Origin: Paraburkholderia humisilvae
GTDB taxonomy: Bacteria; Pseudomonadota; Gammaproteobacteria; Burkholderiales; Burkholderiaceae
NCBI RefSeq assembly: GCF_902859855.1
Contig: NZ_CADIKH010000028.1
Location: 1-64,000 of the forward strand
Length of the DNA stretch: 64,000 nt
Reading direction: 5' to 3'
Shown here: piece by piece, positions 34,875 through 46,800 of the stretch
Numbering within the stretch: position 1 is the stretch's first letter
How the letters are laid out: every line of letters begins with the position of its first letter
Notes under the pieces: generated by a model
What the model saw: the letters and a program-made list of their open reading frames with translations, nothing else
The model's database searches: none
What the model was told of the DNA's origin: nothing
Position numbers and translations under genes: made by a program

Positions 34875-37800
34875 GCCGCGCTCGCTACGACGCGGCCCGA
34901 TCGCTACAGCCGTTGACGACGACGTGGCGCGCGAGGCCTGCCGTGCGCCTGCCGGCCCCGCCCGTAACGGCGCGCGTACGGATCCGCCGGCTGGGCGGGC
35001 CGACGCCGGCGCACAAACCGCAACGGGTGCGCCTGCCGGCTCTACCTCACCGAACAGCGCGGCGAGCTGCTCCCGCCGCGTTACGACGAGATGCGCGGCC
35101 AGCGCGTCGACAGTGCGGAATTCGAACAGCAGCGTACTGCTGACGTCGCCGAAATGCTGCTGGAGTTGCTGGTTCACGAGGCCGATCACGATCGAGTCGA
35201 TCCCGTAGCGTTCGAGCGGCTCGTGCGCGTCGATCTGCGTGCTTTCGAGCTTGAGCGCCTTGCCGATCAACCGCTTGCACAGTTCGACGGCAGATGCATG
35301 GATGGATGTGCTGGAGCGGGCCGGAGCGGCAGTAGCCGCGCTCGCGCGGGGCGGGGCCGCCGGAACCGCGACGGGTGCTGGCGGTTCGGCGATCCGCTGC
35401 CGCACGATGCCATCGCTGAGCGCGACGATGATCTGCTGGCCGAGCGCATGCGTCTGCGGATGCGGCAACCACACTGGCGCGAAGCCCTCTGCGCCGAGCA
35501 CGCGCTTCCACACCTGCGGTTCGAGCCCCGGCGAGCCCGGAATGCGTAGCGTCTCGTCCTGATTCAGCCACCAGCCTTCGAGCAGTCCGAAGGTCACATG
35601 CCCGCAGATCGAATGGCCGCTGATCTCGTTCATCAGCAGCATGCCGCCCCGGCGCAGCAGCGCCTTCGTGTTACGCAGCGTACGGCGGATGTGTCGCGTC
35701 GCATGGATCACGTTCGCGGCGATCACAAAGTCGTAGGCGCCCGCGTCGATGCCCTGCCCCTCGAGCGGCCGTTCGACGTCGAACAGCCGCGTGCGCAGGA
35801 ACGGCGCGTTCGGCGCGTATGTGGTGTCCGCGTGGAACAGGAACGCCTTCGACAGATCGGTGTAGCAGTACTCGGCGATATGGTCGCGATACTCGCCGAG
35901 GCGTTCGAGGATGCCGGCCGACGTCGCACCGGTGCCCGCGCCGATCTCGAAGAGCCGCAGCCGCACGCCAGGCTCCGCATCGATGCGCGCGCGCAGCGCG
36001 GCGACCAGCGTTTCGCGCAGGCTCTCGTTGAACGCGAGCGAATGCGAGTCGGTCTTGTAGACCTGCTCGACCAGTTCGAGCGACGCGCCCGGGAAGATCA
36101 CGTCGGTCGCCTTGCGCGCGCCGCTCAGGATCTCGGGCAGCGCCCGCATGCACCGGTCAACGAGGTGCACGAGCGCGCGCTGTCCCGCATCGGCGAGCCA
36201 CCCCGGCAGCGCGTCGTCCCAGGCGCGCCAGGCCGCGTCGAGACTCGGCGCACCGTGCTGGCCCAACGCGGCCGCGATTTTGCGACTCTCGGCGAGCCAG
36301 CGCGACTGCGACGGCACATGACGCGGCGTCGCGGCGGTGATCGCGCCGAGCAGGCGCACGAGCAGCGGCTCCATTGGCTGCCCGGCGCCGCCTTGCAAGC
36401 GCTTGAATGCCGTAGGCGCCGGTACGCGTTCGAGGTCCGGCAGCAGCGCTGCCGGGACGGCGTTCGCGTCACGGCCGTCGTACACGCGCAGGAACTCGTC
36501 GCCGCTGGCGAGCCGCAACGCGGCGTCCGGCGCGAGCTTCGTGATTGACCACTGGCGGAACGGACCGGCGAGGAGCGCGTCGAGCGCGCGCATTGCCTGC
36601 ACCGGGTCGAGTGGCTGGTAACCGCTGACCTCGAAGAAGGTCTTCATCGCGTCCGACATCGCAACGCCCGCGCCGACGCTCCAGTAGCCCCAGTTGACGA
36701 CCTTCGCGACGCCCGGCCACAGCCGGTTCAACTGCAGCGCGTAGGCATCCTTAAATGTGCAGCCGGCCGAGTAGCCGCCCATGCCCGCGCCATGTACGAA
36801 AGACGCGTTCGAAGAGAAGAACAGCGCGAAATCGAGCGCCTCGTTCGCGAACACCTGCGCGATCCGGACGCTGACGTCGATCTTGGCGCGCAGGATCTCG
36901 CGGAAATCGGTCTCGGACACCGTTTTCAGGCTCTGGTCGAACGCGCCGACCGCCGAGTGCACGACGCCGTGGATCGCGCCGTGGCGAGCCTTGATCTGCC
37001 GGTAGGCAGCCTCGAGCGCGACGCGGTCGCCTGCGTCTGCCTGCACGTACTCGGGGCGCGTGCCGTTCACCGCGGCCCGCTCGATCCGCGCGGACAGCGC
37101 CGCGTCGAGCGGCCGCCGGCCGATCCAGACGACGGCCGCCGCACCTTGTGTCAGCGCGTGGCGGGTCCATACCTCGCCGATGCCACCCGCGCCGCCGATC
37201 ACGACATAGACGCCATCGGTGCGATACGGCGACGGCGCGTTCGCGGCCGGCAGCGCCGCCCGGACCGCGACCAGCCGCTGGCCGAACCATTCGCCATCGC
37301 GCCACGCAAAGACATTGCCACGCGTGGCCGCCGGCGGCGCGGCGAGCGCCGCGATCGCTTCAGTTGGCGCCGGAGCCGGCAGATCGCAGAGCCGCAGTGC
37401 CCAATGGGCGTACGTGTCGGCGAAGCTGCCGCACAGACCCTGCAGCCCCGCATGCGTCGGATCGGCCAAATCGGCGGGCGGCATCGCGACCGCGCCGAAC
37501 GTGATCCAGTCCCACGCGAGCGGACGCGATTCGTAACCCGCGTCGACCAGCGCGCGTGCGATCCGCAGCGCGAACGTCAGGCCGCGCTTCTGATCGGCGA
37601 CGAGCGATTCGTCGGTCAGGCCGGGATTGCCCGGGCCATCGACGATCCAGATCAGCCGGGCAAACTGCATGCGGTTGAGTGTGTTCGCGATATCGTCGAT
37701 CGGCGTGTGCTCGTTCGCGTCGACGAAGATCGCCTGCTGGAAACACGACGATAGCGCCGCCACGTGCCGCGGCGCGTTCGCGCCGATGACGACGACGCGT

Positions 37801-40800
37801 GCGTCGGAACTGGCCGGATGCGGCTCCACGACGCCTTCCACGCAATCCCAGACGGGCGCGGCGATCGTCAGCCCGATATCCGCCGAAACCGGTGCGAGTG
37901 TCAGACCGCGCAGTTCGGCGACGACGAAACCCTGCGGGTCGAGCAGATCGATGTCGAATGCAATGCCCTCAGCCGCCGCCGAGCGGGTCACCCAGGCGTG
38001 GCGGACCGGCGCGTGATCGGGTGCGAGCGTCAGCGAGTCGAGCCTATCGGGCAGGCACAGCGCGTACGACGCGTGCTCGTCGAACGCGGCGAGGCATCCT
38101 GCCTGCCACGCAGCATCGACCATACCAGGCGGCAGCGCGCAGCCGCGCACGGATTCGTGCTGGTCCGCGCGTTCGTCGAACGTCACGAGACATTCGCCGT
38201 CGCCGAACTCGAGCGTGCCGAGCGTGCGCAGCGAAGGCCCGATTTCCAGTTCCGCACCGGCGAGCCGCGCATACGCACCGTCCGCGTCGAGCCGGCCGCG
38301 CGTGCAGCGTGCGCTTAGCGCGTCCGTATCGAAACGGCGCCGCGGCTGCGTCTGCTCGAGCCACGCGACAGCCCGCGCGAGCGGTTGCGACTCGGTCTCG
38401 CCTGTGCCCGCCGCGACGATTTCGATATCGATGCAGCCATCGTCGCGCGCGACGAGGTCAACCGTCAATTCGACAGCCGCGCCGGTCGCGAACGGCGACG
38501 CCACCGAGCGGATCCAGCGCACCTCGCGCAATGTCTGCATCGCGGTGCTGCCGAGGTCGGCGGTCGCATCGGCGGTCGCATCGGCGAGCGCGTAGCGTGC
38601 CATTTCGAGCAGCGCAGCCGGCGTCATTTCATGCGCGCCTCCCGCGCGCAGACCGACCCAGAACGCGTCGGATCCGAAATGCGAGCGGTAGCGCTGACCG
38701 CTCAGCACCGACACGTTCCGGTGGACGAGCGGATGCAGCTCCGTGCGTGCGGCGCCCTTGCGTACCGGCGCGTGCGCAATCCAGTAGCGCTCGGCCGCGA
38801 ATGGATAACCGGGCAGCGCGACGCGGCGCGGCGCCGTCTCGCCGTATAGCTCGCGCCAGTCGAAATCGAGGCCCTTCACCCACAATTCGAGCAGCTTGTT
38901 GAGCCGGCGCTGCACGAGCCATTTCGCGGTCAGCGCCGCGCGCACCTCGGCGTCCTCGCTGAAGATGCGAATGCTGTCGCGGTACTCGCGAACTTGTCCT
39001 TCGTAGACACCATCGGGCAGCGTGCCGCCCGTCAGATACTGGTCGAGCCGTTCGGCCAGCTCGACCGTCGACGCGATGAGAAAGCCTGCGCGCGCGTCCA
39101 TTGCGTCGCGGCCCGTCTGCAGCGTATACGCGATTTCGGTGAGGTCGGGCGTTTCGCCGCGCTCGTTTGCCTCGCGCAGGAAAGCCAGCAGGTCCCGCGC
39201 CTTCTGCCGCAGCTGCTCGCTCGTGCGCGCCGACAGCGGCACGGCGGTACGCCCCGCCGGATCGAGCACGCCGGGGGCCGCGGCCGCGTGTGCGTGCGCC
39301 GTGTATTCGCCGAGCACGATATGCGCGTTGGTGCCGCTAAAGCCAAATGAGCTGATCGCCGCGACGCGCGCGCGGCCAGCTTCGACCGTCCACGGCGCCA
39401 GCCGGTCGTTCACGTAGAACGGGCTGTTGTCGAGCCGGATGTGCTCGTTGCAGGTGCGGTAATGCAGCGTCGGCGGCAACTGGCGGTGCCGCAGCGCCTG
39501 CACGAGCTTGATGACGCCGGCCGCACCTGCCGCGGTCAGACAGTGGCCGATGTTGCTCTTGACCGAGCCGAGAGCGCAGTAGCCAGCGCGGCGCGTGAAC
39601 GGCGCGTACGCGGCTTTCAGGCCCGCGACCTCGATCGGGTCGCCGAGCTTCGTGCCGGTGCCGTGCGCCTCGATCAGGTCAATCGCATCGGGATCGATGC
39701 CGAAGCGGCGGTAGACCGACTGAAGCAGCTGGCTCTGCGCATCCTCGTTCGGCGCGGTGATGCCGTTCGTCTTTCCGTCCTGATTGACGCCCCAGCCGCG
39801 CAGCACCGCAAGAATCCGGTCGCCGTCGCGCTCGGCGTCGTCAAGGCGCTTGAGCATCAGCACGCCCACCGCCTCCCCCGGCACGAAGCCGTTCGCGCGC
39901 TGATCGAACGTGTAGCAGCGGCCGTCCGGCGACAGCATGCCGGCCTGGGCTGTCATCACGTGCATCGAGGGACCACCCATCACGTAGACGCCGCCCGCGA
40001 GCGCGGCGTCGCAGTGTCCGGCGTTCAGGCTGTCGCACGCGTTCGCGAGCGCGACGAGCGCCGACGAGCATGCGGTGTCGATCGACACGCACGGGCCGTG
40101 CAGATCCAGGAAGTACGCGATGCGCGCCGCGAGGATCGACGTCGCCGCGCCCGTGAAGCCCTGCGCGCTCAGGCGGGCGTCGTCGGCGCCCTGGTGATAG
40201 TCGCTCGGGCCGCAGCCGACGTACACACCGCATGCGCTGCCGGCCAGCGCTTTCGCGCTGTAGCCGGCGTCCTCCATGCAGTGCCAGGCCGACCGCAGGA
40301 AGAGTCGCTGCTGCGGGTCCATGCACTCGGCCTCGGTCGGCGAGATGTTGAAAAACAGCGGATCGAACTGGTCGTAGCCGTCGAGCGCGCCGAGCCAGCG
40401 GCTATACGTCTTGCCGGCCGCCGGCGCGCCCGGCTGGAAGTAGTCGCGCAAACGCCAGCGCGCTTCGGGGACTTCCTCGATGCAGTCGAGGCCCGCCGCG
40501 AGGTTGCGCCAGAACGCGTCCACATCGCGCGCCTTCGGAAACTCGCCGGCCATGCCGATCACGGCGATCGGTTGGGGGGCGGGGGGGGCGGTTTGAACCT
40601 GCACGGTCTGGCTCGATTGAGAGGCACGCTGACCGGAGGTGCTGGCCGGTTGCCCATGGGCGTCGATGCGCGGCGTCCTGACGGCGCGACGCATCGACGT
40701 CAGCGCGGCACGCGCCGGCAGTGCGGCATTCCTTACAACGACCGCGTGCGCTGCGGCAAGCGGGGTGACGGCAGCGGGCGCGGCCGGTGCGATTCGCGCG

Positions 40801-43800
40801 GATGGCGCCAGCGGGGTCGTCTGCGGCGGCGCGGCCGACGCGCGCGTGCCGGCGTCCACGGCGCCCGCGGTACCCGCCTCGCGTGCCGCGTCCAGCACGA
40901 TGCCGCCGATTCGCGCCAGCGTCGGATGGCTGTAGATGCGCGTCGCCTCGAGATCGATCCGGTAGCGCTCGTTGATCCTGCGCACCCACGTGACGCCGCT
41001 GATCGAGTCGAGGCCGAGGCTCACGAACTGCGCGTGCTCGTCGATTTCCGACGCCTGCAAATGCAGTTCCTGCGCGAGCAGCGTACGCAGCGTATCGATG
41101 ACGCCGGCCAGCATGTCGCCGGCCGCGGCGGGTACGTGCGCCGTATCGGCGTTGCTCGCCAGCGCGGACGCCACGGCCGGCCGCGGCTCGAACGCCGGCG
41201 CCGGCGATGTCGCCCGCACCGGCGCCAGCGCGCCGTCCGCGAAGTACGTCTCGATCCGCGCGAGCGTTTGGGCGTCACGGACGAAGGTCGCCTCGTGCAT
41301 TCCCAGTTCGCACGCGTACACGTCCTCGCGCACCCGGCGCGCCGCGTCGGTGAAGCGGTGCTTGAGCCGCACCAGCCGGCTGCGCGGCTGGCGGGCGATT
41401 CGCTGCGCGAGCGCGAGCGCATGCGCAGCAACGTCGCGGCGCGGCAGCACGGGCAGCGCAACGCCGCGTGCGCGCAGCCCGGCGCCGGACGTCTCGGCGC
41501 CGGTCAGCAGCGTCTCGCGCGCGAGATCGAGGCCGATCCGGCGCGGAAACACCAGCGTCGAACCGGCGCCCGGCGTGAAGCCGTAGTTCATGTACGGACT
41601 CACGTAATGGCTTTCGTCGGCCAGCACCGCGAGGTCCGCGAACATCCCGAACGACCAGCCACCGCCGATCGCATGCCCCTGCAGCGCCGCAATCACCGGC
41701 ACCGGGCAGTCCATCGGCAACTGGAACACGCGTTCGTCGGTGAAGCGCGCCCGGCCTTCCTGGATCGCGATCAGCGTGTCACGCGTGCCGCCAGTCGCAA
41801 AATAGCTGTCGAAGCCGGTCACCACGACGGCCTTGCATGCCGGATTGGAGCCGGCATGCGCGAACGCCTCATTGATACCGTCGATGAGCGCGGGGGTGAA
41901 CATGTTCCTGCCGTCGCGGTCGTGCATCGTCACGACGACGACGCCGTCCGGATGCGCGACGGCCGTGACAACGGCCGAGCGCAGCGGCACGGTGACGGGC
42001 TCGTCATCGGCAAGCATGGTAGGGGCGCGAACCGTCGCGTTGGACGCGTCCGATGTTTCCGCCGATGCCGTTGAGTCGTCGAACGCGACGGCGCAAGCCT
42101 CGTCGATCGACGTACGCACGCGAGCAGCCTGCGCGCGCTTCCACGCGCGCACCCGCGCGAGCGGCCAGCGTTGCCAGCTCGCCGCGAGCGCCAGCGCGCG
42201 CGGCAGCACGTCGGCATGCTCGACAACACGCAGCGCGAAGCTGTGTACGCGCAGGTCGTCACCGGATAGGCGATCGCCGGCCAGGCCGATCAGCATGTTC
42301 AGCGCAGCGCCTGCACGAATGTCGCCAAGCGCGGCGGCGAACGGTTCGAGCGCAGGCAACGCATCGAGTCCGGCGACGCCGTAGTGCGCGTCGCGCCGAT
42401 ACACCGCCGCGTCGCACGCGAGGCTCGCCAACCATGCGAGCCCTTCGGCGTCCGATTCGCATGCGGCGATGAGCGGTAGCGGACTAGCCAGCAGCGTCTC
42501 GAGCAACGCGGTGGCCGCGCCTTCGCCGGCAAGGCGCACGGCATCGGCGAGACGGTCTGCAGCACTCATCGTCAGCACGATCGAACGGCAGTGATCCAGC
42601 ACGCAGGCGCGCTCGAACGTGGCGTTCAGGCCGGCAACCAGCGCGGACAGATCGAAACTGTCGAGGCCGGCACCGAGGCCGATCACGAGCGCGCCGTTTT
42701 CCAGTTCGGCCGTGATCGCGCCGGACGCTTCGAGAGAAGGTGCAGCGGCGTCGGCACTTGGGGCGCCTGTATCGTTGACTATCGTCCCGGCATCACCGCG
42801 TTCGGCGCCGTCAGCACGGAGGGCATCGACGGCCGCCGACACGCCGCGCCGCAAATGCGTCGCGAGCAGCTTCAACGCGACCGCGGGCTTTTGCGCGAGG
42901 TCGTTCGCGAGTTGCAGCGCGCTCGCCTGGGCATCCGCGACCGGCGCGATACGGCAGGTCCAGCCACGTTCGCGCAACTGGCGCCCGGCCGACGGTGCGG
43001 CGCAGTACAGGAAATCGTCGGTCAGTACGTCGCCGAAGCGCTCGCGCATCAGGCGGTCCTCGCCCGCGCTCGGGAACAGGCCCGACGCAGCATCCGTGTA
43101 GCCGTACACGGACTCGTCGCCAAGCACGATGAAGTCGCCGACGACGCTCAACAGCCAACCCGCGCCGGCCGCGCCGAACGGCGCGAGCACGACGACCGGG
43201 CACGCAATCGCGGCGAGCGTCGCGAGCACGCGTCGAGTCGCGAGCGCATCGCAGACTGCTCGCGCGCCGGACCAGCCTTGCCCCGACGTATCGGCGAGCA
43301 GCAGCACCTTCAGTCCGTCTTCGCCTTGCACGAGGTTCAGTGCGTGAGACAGCGGCGCAATCGCAGGCGCGAGGTCGGCGGTGGCGATGTCGATCCGGAA
43401 TATGCCGCCGCCGAGATCGAACAGCGCGACCGGCGAGGCGTGCGCGCCAGAGGCGCTGCCGGCCGCTGCGAGATCGACCAGCGTCACGGCCGGCTTCGCA
43501 AGCGTCACGGCCGTTGCCGTGCTGGCTGCTACGCTCGCCGCTGGCGCCGGCGCCAGCGCGATATCGGCCGGTTTGCCGCGCAAGGCGGGCCAAGTTTGTG
43601 CAATTGGCACGGCGGTATGGCGGGCATCGCCCCGATCCCGTGCGCCGGCGATAGGCCATGCTTCTTCGTCCGCCGGCTGCACTTCAATATGGGACGCGTC
43701 GACGCACGGCTGCAGCTGCACGCGCAGCCCGCGCAATTGCATGAAGGCCTTGCCCTGCGCGCCGAGGGCGTCGACATCGACGCTCCCGTCCGCGCCGGTC

Positions 43801-46800
43801 CGCACCCAGACCGCCGTACCGACCTCGCACACGCTTGCGATCCGTGCAATCGCCGCCGACACCGGCACGACCCGCGCGTTGCTCGACATGTCGAGCAACG
43901 CGCCAATCCGCCTGAACAGTTCTGGATGCAGCCCCCAGGCGGCCCCGTCGGAAGGGGGTTGCGGGGAACTATCGAATTCGGCTAGCCACTGGCCGCCGCC
44001 GTGATAGACGCGCGCGATCCCGTCCGGCAACGCTCCGGCGTGTGGCGTCAGTTCTGCGCGCAGGCCTGAACGATCGATCGCGTCGTCCGGTCGTGAAGCC
44101 ATTAACTGCGCGTGCGCCTGAAGATGGACCGTCTCGTCGCCGGCCGCGTCGACGCCGTAGATCTCAATGCCGACCCGGCCGCCGTCATGCGCGAACACAG
44201 CTGTGTGCAGCGTATTCGCGGGCGTCGCGACCACCGGCTCGCCCCATTGCAGCGCGTCGATTTCCCAGCTATCGCCGCCGTCGTTCGCCACGCCCGACGA
44301 AACGAGCGCAAAGCGGACCTGTTCCAGCATCAGCAGTGCGGGCAACAGCCGGTATCCGTCGCCGTCCACGGTTTCGACGAATGGTTCACTACCCGTGAAG
44401 CGCGACGTATACCGCTGCTCGCAAAGATCCGAAGTGTTCGCATGCACGAGCGGATGCAGCGTCGCTTGCGTGCGGGAAGCTGATCCGGACGTCGGTTCGA
44501 TCCAGTAACGCTCGTCGGCAAACGGGTAAGTCGGCAGGCTGATCAGCGACGGTATCGAGCTTGATGCATGCAGCCTGCGCCAATCGATGACAAGGCCTTC
44601 GACCCAGCCTTGCGCGAGCGCCGCCAGCGCGCGCGCAGTGATATCTCGCTCGATGTCGTTTTGGCGCACGGGGTCTGCGACGGGATACGCGTCATGCGCC
44701 TTCACTTGCCCACGCCAGTACGGTGCCGGCGCCGGCACGCCGCTCACGAACGCGTCGAGCTGAGCGATCAGGTTCGCGATCGAGTCGGCGACGAACGCGA
44801 TTCGCTCCTCCATCGCCTCGCGCCCGGCCTGCAAGGTCCATGCGAGTGAATGCGCATCGACTGCGTCGTTACGGCGCAGGAACGTGAGCAGATCACCCGC
44901 GCGGCGCTGCAGCTGCCCGGCCGTGCGCGCCGACAGCGGCGCGACAAATGCTTCGTCATCCGATGCATGTACTGCGTCGAGCGCCTGATACTCCTCGATG
45001 ATCACATGCGCGTTCGAACCGCCCGCGCCGAACGACGAGACGCCCGCGATGCGCGGCGCGCGCCGTCCGTCGTGCTCCGGCTGCACCCAGTCGACGAGCG
45101 CCTGGTTCACGACGAACGGCGTCCTGTCGAAATCGATATAGGGATTGAGCCGCTGCGAATGCAACGACGGCACGATCTTGCGGTGCTTCATCTGCAACAG
45201 CACCTTCGTGACGCCCGCGATTCCGGCCGCCGATTCGCAGTGGCCGATGTTCGACTTTGCGGAACCGATCCGGCAGAAGCCATTGCGCCGCGCGGCCGGA
45301 TCGAGCCCATCGTTGAACGTCTTGGTGAGCGCCGCGATTTCGATCGGGTCGCCGAGCTTCGTGCCGGTGCCATGCGCTTCGATATAGCTGACGTCGCGCG
45401 GATTGATGCCCGCCTCGGTGAGCGCGGCGCGAATCACCGCCGCCTGCGCGTGCGGATTCGGCACGGTGTAGCCGTTGGTCCGGCCGCCATGATTGAGCGC
45501 GCTGCCGCGGATCACACCGTAGATGTGGTTGCCGTCTCGCACTGCGTCCGACAGGCGCTTCAGCACGGCCACGCCGACGCCCTCGCCGGGGATGTAGCCG
45601 TCACCGCCCTCGCCGAAGCTCTGGCAGTGACCAGCGCCAGAGATGAACTGCCCCGCGCTCAGCATCGTGTACTTGTCCGGATGGATGCTGACGTTCACGC
45701 CGCCCGCAAGCGCGAGACTCGTGCGGCCGTCGCGCAGGTCCTGGCAAGCGAGATGCAGCGCCGTGAGCGACGACGAACACATCGTGTCGAGCGTGAGGCT
45801 CGGGCCGTGCAAATTCAGGAAGTACGACACGCGGTTCGCGATGCTCGCGAGCGTGCCGGAGCGGTTGTACTCGCCGTACATCACGCCGGCGTAAACGCCG
45901 ACCTGGCCCGGCTCCCGACGGTCCTGCGGAATCTGCAGGCTGGCACGCGTGTAGCCCGCGTCTTCGATCGCCATCCACGCATGCTGCAGGAACAGGCGCT
46001 CCTGTGGGTCGATAGCCGCTGCGTCGCGTGGCGCGATGCTGAAGAAGCGCGGATCGAAGCGGTCGACGCCCTCGATGAAGCCGCCCCACTTGCTGTAGTG
46101 CGCGCCCTCGCGCGCGCGGTCCTCGCTGTAGTATTCGCGCCAGTCCCAGCGCTCGGCGGGGACTTCGGTGATGCAGTCGCGGCCGTCGCGCAGGTTGCGC
46201 CAATAGGCGTCGAGATCGGGTGCCTGAGGATACCGGCCGCTCAGGCCGATGATCGCGATCGGCTCGTTCGTCTCGTCATCGACCGCACGCGCGGCGCGAA
46301 TGGCCGTCGACGGCAGTTGCCGGCGCGCACGACGCGCGCGGCGGCGTCCGATGCCTCGCAACGGCGCTTCTGCCGAGGCCGGCACCGCAGTGGCCGGTTC
46401 GATGGACGCATTCGCGGCCGGCGTCTCGACGGCCGGCGAGATCAGCCGCGCGGCGAGCGTCTGTCCATGCGACTCGATGAAGTAGCCGGCCAGCTCGTCG
46501 AGCGTCCGGTATTCGAAGAACAGCGTTTTCGCGAGCGTGCCGAACGTTTCCTCGAGCCGGCTCGTCAGGGTCATCGCGACAATCGAGTCGATACCGTACT
46601 GCTCGAGCGGCGCGCGCGGGTCGATGCGCTCGGCGGGCATCTTCAGCACCGACGCGAGCGATGCGCAGAGGAACGCGCGTGTCAGGTCCGGCAAGCCCGG
46701 ATGTCCGGCCGCCGAAGTCTTCGGCTCGATCCGCACAGGCGGCACGGGCTGCGTTTGCGGCGCATTCAGCGCGGCACGCATGGAGGTCGCCTCGCCGTGC

